DNA from: Priapulus caudatus
Lineage: Eukaryota; Priapulida; Priapulimorpha; Priapulimorphida; Priapulidae
NCBI RefSeq assembly: GCF_000485595.1
Contig: NW_014577067.1
Span: 173,563-225,143, forward strand
Length of the DNA stretch: 51,581 nucleotides
Direction of reading: 5' to 3'
The notes beneath the pieces were generated by a model. That model did no database searches. It had not been told where the DNA came from and worked only from the letters and a program-made list of their open reading frames with translations. This document shows positions 46,721-51,581 of the stretch, piece by piece. The position numbers and the translations under genes are program-made. How positions within the stretch are numbered: the first letter of the stretch is position 1; each line of letters begins with the position of its first letter.

Positions 46721-49700
46721 TTAACTACAGTGTACGGTTTGCGATTGCGGCATGCTATTGTGAGCTGTTTGGCCTAGGGTGGGGTAGGTGACTGACACGC
46801 TAACGTCTTGCCACGGCTAATTAGAAGAGAAAGACTAGAGGTTGTCAGCCATGCAGTCAGCAGCGCTGGCGGCCATGTTGCTATATCTGGGAGCGCTAAT
46901 ATTGTTTCTTGTTTGTTGGAGCAGGTTATTGCGTTATCTATATATGTACCTGCGAGCGCAGGTGCAAGCAAGTTAACGCGTATTTAAGCGAACCGCTGTT
47001 GATAATTATAGGCTGGTGCTGCGCTTATTAGTAATTAGTAAGCATCTAGCGTGGTATACCTGCTCACACGCAAATTGGTTCCAAATATATCGATACTCTA
47101 AATTGCGTTTTTACAATAAACCAAGCTGTACAGATACAAGCATATAAATTTATTTTTAGTATCGGTAATTCTGCATTTAGCGTGTGTGTGTGTATCCTTA
47201 GTGGTTAATCATCAGAACACCCGTGTATGAAATTATTTGCTCTTAGCCTTAGAATGGCATTCCGATGGTTATTATTCTACGGACGAGGTAGACAGTCAGC
47301 TGAATTGCGATCTTATCTTGACGCGCCCGCGGGGGTAGGTTCCCTCCGCAGCAGCAGCAGCAGCGGGATAAACCTGTTTCTCAGGTGGGAAGCTAGGATG
47401 GTTTTACAGAACTCTGTGGTGTAAAAATACGAGACGATGTGGTGAATTTCATTTCATTTGGTGGTTGTCGACTGTTTCGAATTCGTCGCGCTCGTGTGGG
47501 CGCATGATTGTACTTAACCCCATCTTACACAGCGGCAGACATTTGAACTTCCCTCGCGGCAGTGTGCTTCACATGTCACAGGCATTCTGACTTCCCGAAT
47601 CGAAAGTCTTAACAATTAAAATCCACTAGAGGTTCTAAGGTCGAACACAAGCAGGGCTGTGTGTTAGACAGTGAAGAAAAATCGAATTTAAATCTAACAA
47701 GGCTATTATTTTTCATTTTCTGTAGAATGATTCTGTAAATCGTTGTTGACAATCAACAGCTCTTTATGAACTCAGGCACAAGTTTAAGCGTTTGCATTAG
47801 TCCTATTATGAAAACGTAACATTTTCGCATATATTTCGGGCGGAAGGTTAACAAATCGTGACTATTATTTTCACTAAGGAGGTTTGCGATGACCTCGCAT
47901 ATATAGATTTAATGGCATTTATTTCTATAATTAGGTTTTGGCATCGGAGATCAGATTCGGTAAATATTTAGGTGATAATATCACTGAATGCATATTATAT
48001 TAACAGTGAAGTGGTAGATTATATATGCTATAATTCCCGTGTATTTGCATTTATTTTCTCGTTAGTTATCTGTTTAATGTTCTCAGGGTTCAACACGCCT
48101 TCGTGCTAGATCAGAACGTGTTTGTACGTGTCAGCCAGCGTAAGTGTCTTATGAGTTGAACAAAAGCCACATGTCTGCTGACTAGCGGCAACGTTTCCAT
48201 GTTGGCACTGCTAAGTCGCTAGTTAAGGCGCTATAGGTGGTTGCCGACCTCTGCAGGGTGTGGCCGGACTTTCGGTGGGAAAGTCTTATTTCGTTACTTT
48301 CACACGCAAACTCGCACACATGGTTCCAAGACGAGTCGCAACTCGCGCCTTTTCTCGCGTTTTTTCGTCAATGACCGACATGCGTGCGCTGGCGTCGTGC
48401 CTCGTTGAATGAATGGATGGATGGGTGGGTAGATAGATCGGTGTACGCGTGGCCATTTGGGTGGCGCGTCTATGCATGCATGCAGCAGGGGGAGGCCCCG
48501 CGTGAAAGCCAACACCGACTCGTTGTTTTTTCTATAATGTTTTGGTTTTGGCGTGTGAGTTTCCGCTGCATTCCCGCGGCTGTGGTTGTGCAATGGCTGA
48601 GGGTTTCTCTACTACGGCGTGCTGTCCGGCACACTAATCTCTCATATCACCTCGTCGCGTGGTTTCTCCTCGTTCGTTATACGCATTTCGCAAACTGTGA
48701 ATGAACTTTACTGATGTTTTCGTTGAATTCGCACATTTTCTTATGAGAAGAGAGGAAGCCATATTAGCGGCCACCCACTGCAATATTCTCACAGTCTGCG
48801 CCGTATACAAATTCCCTTTTCAGAACCGTGTGGAAATAGAGATACAGCGGTTCCCCGGCTTTATCGGGACCAGGTCGGGAACCATACCAATGTCATGATT
48901 ACGCGGTGAACACGACAACGTGCGTGAGGATTGTTTTTCGAAGACGCATGTCGTTTAAGTGATGCGCCCGTTTATTCAAGATCCGATAAAGCGAATATTA
49001 CTGTATATCTGTATATATGACTGTCAGGCTCGCACTGTCAGGGTGGGAACATGGAGATGTGCGTGTACTGCGCCAGGAAGCGAGTGTCGTGGAACCAAGT
49101 GCTATTTCGCTCGTGCTTGTTTCTTGATTGAATGGCGCTTGCCACTTACGTGGCCTGGTCGTAAATCTGAAGTCAAGACCATCATTAAAGGGGTCGGTCC
49201 CCGTATATTTCATGGGTGACAGGATAATAGTGGCTTATGGTCGCCTAGTATGAGCGTGAAACGACAGGTAAGAGGCAACCCCTAGGTGCGTCATCAGCGC
49301 ACCTCATTAGGGAACCGTAAGGGATATTCGTACTACAAGTGTCCGCTTGGGGGGGGGCTGAGCGTAAAATAATGTGATCGCTGAATTTTTCTCCATGTCG
49401 TGAATAGGCTTTTTGAGAAGTTGGAAATAAATAACGATTTTATTATTTAAAGGTCACCTCCAGGAAGTTGTTTACCTATTGGAATGAGAAGAAATATCGT
49501 TGTGCATTTTGGCAAGACGGGCAGTACCTCGTGCATACGTGATTTACATACGCATTTACATAATGTGTCTTTGATTCTAGACTAGGGTTGTGTGACATGA
49601 TTTACGATTTGTAAAACCGGTACGGAACCACGTGTCCGGTATAAAAGTCGCAATGTAGTCGACTAGAATTGAATCTGTCATTTCTACAATACCCTCATAC

Positions 49701-51049
49701 CCTCTTTCAGACAATCGTAGCAGGGACGTCTTTTCTAATTAGCTTTGTAGTTCCACGAAACTGTCCTTTTAAGTGAATCATTACGGGTAATTTACAACTG
49801 CAGTGAATGCTGAGAATGGGGTATGTCTCCTCTGCAAATGTTTAGTGACTGTATCGTGCACCAGCGTCTGTTGTGAAACAATCTGCCAACGTAATGGATT
49901 TGAAATTAACGTATTTATTTACATATTCTTCGGAATTTATCCACGTTACGCTGCCATCGGGTAGATGTAAAAGTGTGGAATTTTTTTAAAACAGATTATC
50001 TTATTTTTGTTGGGCGAACTGAATTGCCAACTGTGACACGAGGTGTAAACGTAGACGTTTCTACGACTGTCGATCACTGTTGTTCATCTACTGATGCTCT
50101 TGTTTCATCTACGAAATTATGGCCGACTGAACGCGCTCGTTCTCGGGTGGTACATGAGATGTATAGGCTGTCCATTCCACGCCTACCAGTTGTATCGCCA
50201 TTCTGCGTAGAGTGGCTATCAAATGACGAATGATGATATATATCTGAACAAAAACACGTTGTATTGGTCATATAGCCGCTTATCGAGCGGATTACACTCA
50301 AATGCGTGGGTATTATATTGCTATATAAAGCGTACGTATACATGTGTGTACGTTCATCTCTAATTATCTTTGAGTAGATGTCAATTAGGTCTTCCGGTAA
50401 AAACCTGGCCACCAGATGATAACGTGCGGAAACCAGAAGTCCTGCTACCAATCCATGTGCGGACTGCCGAATAACATTACTACCAGTGTTACACAACACT
50501 AACACTTGACAGGCAAAACAAACAAGTGCACTCAGTGGGACAGTCTGGCCAGTATGTGCAATGGCTAGTGCGATGGGACTGCACTGCGTAGATTGCTCTC
50601 ACACGCAGCTGTTGGCAACATTGCCTCGACTAGACTTCGGCTCAGAGTTAATTGTCACCTAAAACCACCCGGTGGGTTCAGCAGCATCTTTCTCCTGGAG
50701 GAACCAACCGTACAGATGTCATTCCCGTAAATGTTTTGCTTGATTGTCGTTAGTATTGCAGAAATGGAGCCGCAATTTATTCACGCAAAGATGGCTGCCG
50801 CGTGATAGTTTGTGGGTAACTTCAGCTTATGTGTGACTGAACTCGGTTTCCGCTTTGTCGTCCTCGAATTCTTGATAACGGTGTTGGCGGATCGAATATT
50901 TTTATTGGTGTTACAATCACATCGAATAATTCGCCCTAGTTGCCAAGTTACAAAGCTTTTTGGTGAATTCGAGTTTTCTGTGTTATCGACTCTATATTGA
51001 TAGGATAGGAGTTTAGAACGTAGCTGGATTGTATCGTTATACACTTGTC

Positions 51050-51093
51050 AATAAAGAAGAAAGAAGAAGAGAGAGAAACACAGAGACAGCGAG

Positions 51094-51124
<31 letters not shown>

Positions 51125-51129
51125 AGCAG

Positions 51130-51198
<69 letters not shown>

Positions 51199-51205
51199 AG
51201 AGAGC
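51050..51205. repeat. (GA)n microsatellite
   Basis: GAAGAAGA leads into GAGAGA runs of more than 30 units in total, with AGCAGAGC interruptions. Confidence 0.92.
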
Positions 51206-51581
51206 GGTGTGTGCTGTGGATCGTGCTGTGTTGCGTGCGTGTGCGGTCGTGCTGCGTGCGTGGCCGTGTGTACACGCGTTGTGCTGTACCCCCTGCAGGC
51301 AGCAAGCGCGGCGGCGGCCTAGTATAGACGCTGTATCAGGCTGATGACCAGATTTTGTCATTACTGGTCAGGGGAACCGCGCTTGTATGTATAAGATAAG
51401 AGGATATGAGTATACTAGCGAACGATCGGGGCGGTGTTCAGCCCGCCGTCTAACCGGTACACGCTGGCATTAACGTGACTCGCGTCCGCCCACTGGAGCC
51501 ATCCACATATCACTTCTCTCAAGCCCGAGAGTGTCAATGGACATTATCACATTCCGTAGTGTGGACAACATTGACCATTTT

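Larger units (their letters stand above)
30573..51581 (+). other. FAT4 intron 1 (runs past window end)
   Basis: From the donor at 30573 no further cadherin, EGF or laminin-G coding sequence appears, so the next FAT4 exon is beyond the window. The intron holds microsatellites, several transposons listed separately, and long unremarkable stretches (30713-32140, 37176-37990, 38800-40040, 40800-42710, 42840-46590, 46720-51050, 51206-51581) in which I recognise no gene. Frames of 60-150 codons here have no recognisable domains. Confidence 0.6.

Noticed and set aside
48589-48660. SINE-like head near GTGGTTGTGCAATGGCTGAG
   Set aside because: It has a loose box A resemblance but no box B at the right distance.

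Overview
The window is nuclear DNA of an invertebrate metazoan. Coding exons are spliced with GT/AG introns, non-coding DNA is AT-rich and full of microsatellites and small non-autonomous transposons, and interstitial TTAGGG tracts are present. TTAGGG argues against most insects (TTAGG) and nematodes (TTAGGC). It fits a spiralian, deuterostome, priapulid or cnidarian, but the species cannot be fixed from the sequence alone.

Four protein-coding genes can be supported. (1) 1-3718, plus strand: the 3' part of kish/TMEM167, a tiny two-pass Golgi membrane protein. Exon 2 is 3215-3324 and exon 3 is 3613-3718. The exon with the start codon was not found, so 1-3214 is read as its first intron. It holds a 340-bp alternating purine/pyrimidine tract, a duplicated segment carrying a 557-bp transposon, and a 778-bp foldback element. 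(2) 3824-5626, plus strand: an intronless LMBRD1 (lysosomal cobalamin export factor) whose ATG lies only 105 bp past the kish stop codon, in the same frame and with no polyadenylation signal between. The two look like one dicistronic transcription unit. (3) 10221-21851, minus strand: a complete 16-exon TTC39C-like gene (648 residues). All exon junctions keep frame. Its introns carry several inserted elements. (4) 25401-30572, plus strand: the giant first coding exon of FAT4, the giant protocadherin of planar polarity/Hippo signalling. It encodes a signal peptide, fifteen complete cadherin repeats and part of a sixteenth, and ends at a splice donor. The rest of the gene lies beyond the window, so 30573-51581 is read as its first intron.

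Layout: kish and LMBRD1 run rightward and converge with TTC39C across about 4.6 kb of AT-rich DNA. TTC39C and FAT4 diverge from a 3.5-kb region that holds a 5'-truncated LINE.

The most distinctive non-genic signal is a crowd of short DNA transposons with readable target duplications: a 557-bp element (5 bp, with the empty site preserved in a neighbouring duplicate), a Kolobok-like MITE (TTAA), a Mutator-like foldback with internal telomeric repeats (9 bp), a Harbinger-like MITE (TCA) and a hAT-like element (8 bp). A further family of palindromes shares the terminus TATCAGGAGT and ranges from about 45 to 780 bp. Two large members and five micro-hairpins are present, three of them close to splice sites. 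No CRISPR, rRNA or genuine tRNA gene was seen.
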